From positions 1-22,529 of the forward strand of contig JANQMT010000077.1 in assembly GCA_028279945.1 (NCBI GenBank): a DNA stretch of 22,529 nucleotides, read 5' to 3'. Positions within the stretch are counted from its first letter, which is position 1. Each line of letters starts with the position of its first letter. The DNA comes from JAKSCF01 sp028279945 (GTDB lineage: Bacteria > Bacillota > Clostridia > Peptostreptococcales > JAAYPU01). The notes below the pieces were generated by a model that worked only from the letters and a program-made list of their open reading frames with translations, ran no database searches and had not been told where the DNA came from. Below are positions 22,287 through 22,529 of the stretch, one piece after another. The position numbers and the translations under genes were made by a program.

Positions 22287-22380
22287 GCACCTGTAATTGC
22301 TCATTATTGTGGTGTAAATGTATTTTCTCTAAATCATAATAAAAAACAGAAATGCTTTGAATAGCTTAACCGAGCATTAG
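22287..22380 (+). pseudogene. sspH: Decayed sspH copy
   Basis: The last seven codons (22357-22377) encode LNSLTEH followed by TAG, identical to the SspH C-terminus. Upstream, a reading frame shifted by one base encodes NKK (cf. ENKKEVSL in SspH), joined by a single inserted C. Before that come VFSLNH (cf. IYFLNQ) and, less certainly, APVIAHYCG (cf. SPVMANVTYNG), with an internal deletion. No start codon or ribosome-binding site of the sspH kind remains. The 3' match continues past the stop codon for 12 bases. It reads as a degenerate paralogue or a rearrangement scar. Confidence 0.65.
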
Positions 22381-22392
22381 TTGAAAGCAAAA
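22355..22392 (+). repeat. Direct repeat, copy 2 (sspH 3' end)
   Basis: Matches 16938-16975 with two substitutions over 38 bases, same orientation. It lies within and just past the sspH remnant and marks the right edge of the galactitol-type module. Confidence 0.85.
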
Positions 22393-22393
22393 A

Positions 22394-22419
22394 AAAAATC
22401 CTTTTATAGAAGGATTTTT
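22394..22419 (+). terminator. Terminator after the sspH remnant
   Basis: AAAAATCCTT (22394-22403) pairs with AAGGATTTTT (22410-22419) around a 6-base loop; the stem carries its own T-run. It directly follows the sspH remnant. The stem differs from the hairpin after intact sspH, so the repeat homology ends just before it. Confidence 0.65.
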
Positions 22420-22529
22420 ACAGGTTATCAAAAAAGTACTAGAAAAATGAATGCAGGTGTATGAATATTCGTTTTTTTGTGTTCATTTGGTCAGAAAATT
22501 TAGGTGGCAGATGAGCTATAAAAGTCGTA
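22420..22529. other. Window end without recognised gene
   Basis: I see no convincing reading frame, ribosome-binding site or RNA structure in these last 110 bases. The whole stretch from 22133 to the window end holds only the operon promoter and leader palindrome, the sspH remnant and its terminator. Confidence 0.4.

Noticed and set aside
16938..22392. Prophage or integrative element with att sites
   Set aside because: Direct repeats are present, but no integrase, excisionase, replication or mobilisation gene lies between them.

Overview
The window looks like chromosome of an AT-rich, endospore-forming, Gram-positive Firmicute, most likely a clostridium-like anaerobe. The evidence is an H-type small acid-soluble spore protein (SspH), two CotS-family coat proteins, a CotSA-like glycosyltransferase, strong GGAGG ribosome-binding sites, frequent GTG/TTG starts, and two sugar PTS operons with PRD-type regulators. 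I saw no rRNA, tRNA, CRISPR array, transposase or integrase.

Layout. (1) Positions 1-2177, minus strand: two tandem, closely related B12-binding radical SAM proteins, the second cut by the window edge. (2) 2394-3890, minus: a small lipoprotein with a clear terminator, then an endonuclease/exonuclease/phosphatase-family protein. (3) 4033-8736, plus: a spore-coat polysaccharide cluster made of a sugar-nucleotide epimerase, a small protein with a 19-residue Glu/Asp tail, two CotS paralogues and a CotSA-like glycosyltransferase. UDP-glucose 6-dehydrogenase (8826-10136, minus) converges on it. The same gene types lie together in Bacillus subtilis (ytcA-ytcB-ytcC near cotS-cotSA). (4) 10249-16491, minus: a six-gene operon of PRD/EIIA regulator, ascorbate-type IIB, ascorbate-type IIC, phosphotriesterase-family hydrolase, creatininase-family amidohydrolase and SIS-domain protein. 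(5) 16784-16963, plus: sspH. (6) 17109-22132, minus: a galactitol-type PTS (IIA, IIB, IIC), a second PRD/EIIA regulator and a class II aldolase, read from a near-consensus promoter at 22236-22265. (7) 22287-22380, plus: a decayed second sspH copy.

How the genes fit together. Ugd and the epimerase would supply UDP-uronic acids for a glycan built at the forespore surface by CotSA and the CotS kinase-fold proteins. Each PTS operon pairs a phosphorylating transporter with enzymes expected to act on the phosphorylated product. The first resembles the ascorbate system but lacks the UlaD/E/F/G enzymes and has three hydrolase/isomerase-type genes instead, so its substrate is open. The second has a PTS plus an aldolase and nothing between them, which would suffice if the PTS makes a ketose 1-phosphate.

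The two most interesting signals are the first operon, a likely undescribed catabolic route, and the fact that the galactitol-type module lies between two direct copies of the sspH 3' end (36 of 38 bases identical). It also looks richer in G+C than its neighbours, which suggests acquisition or rearrangement at a spore-protein gene.
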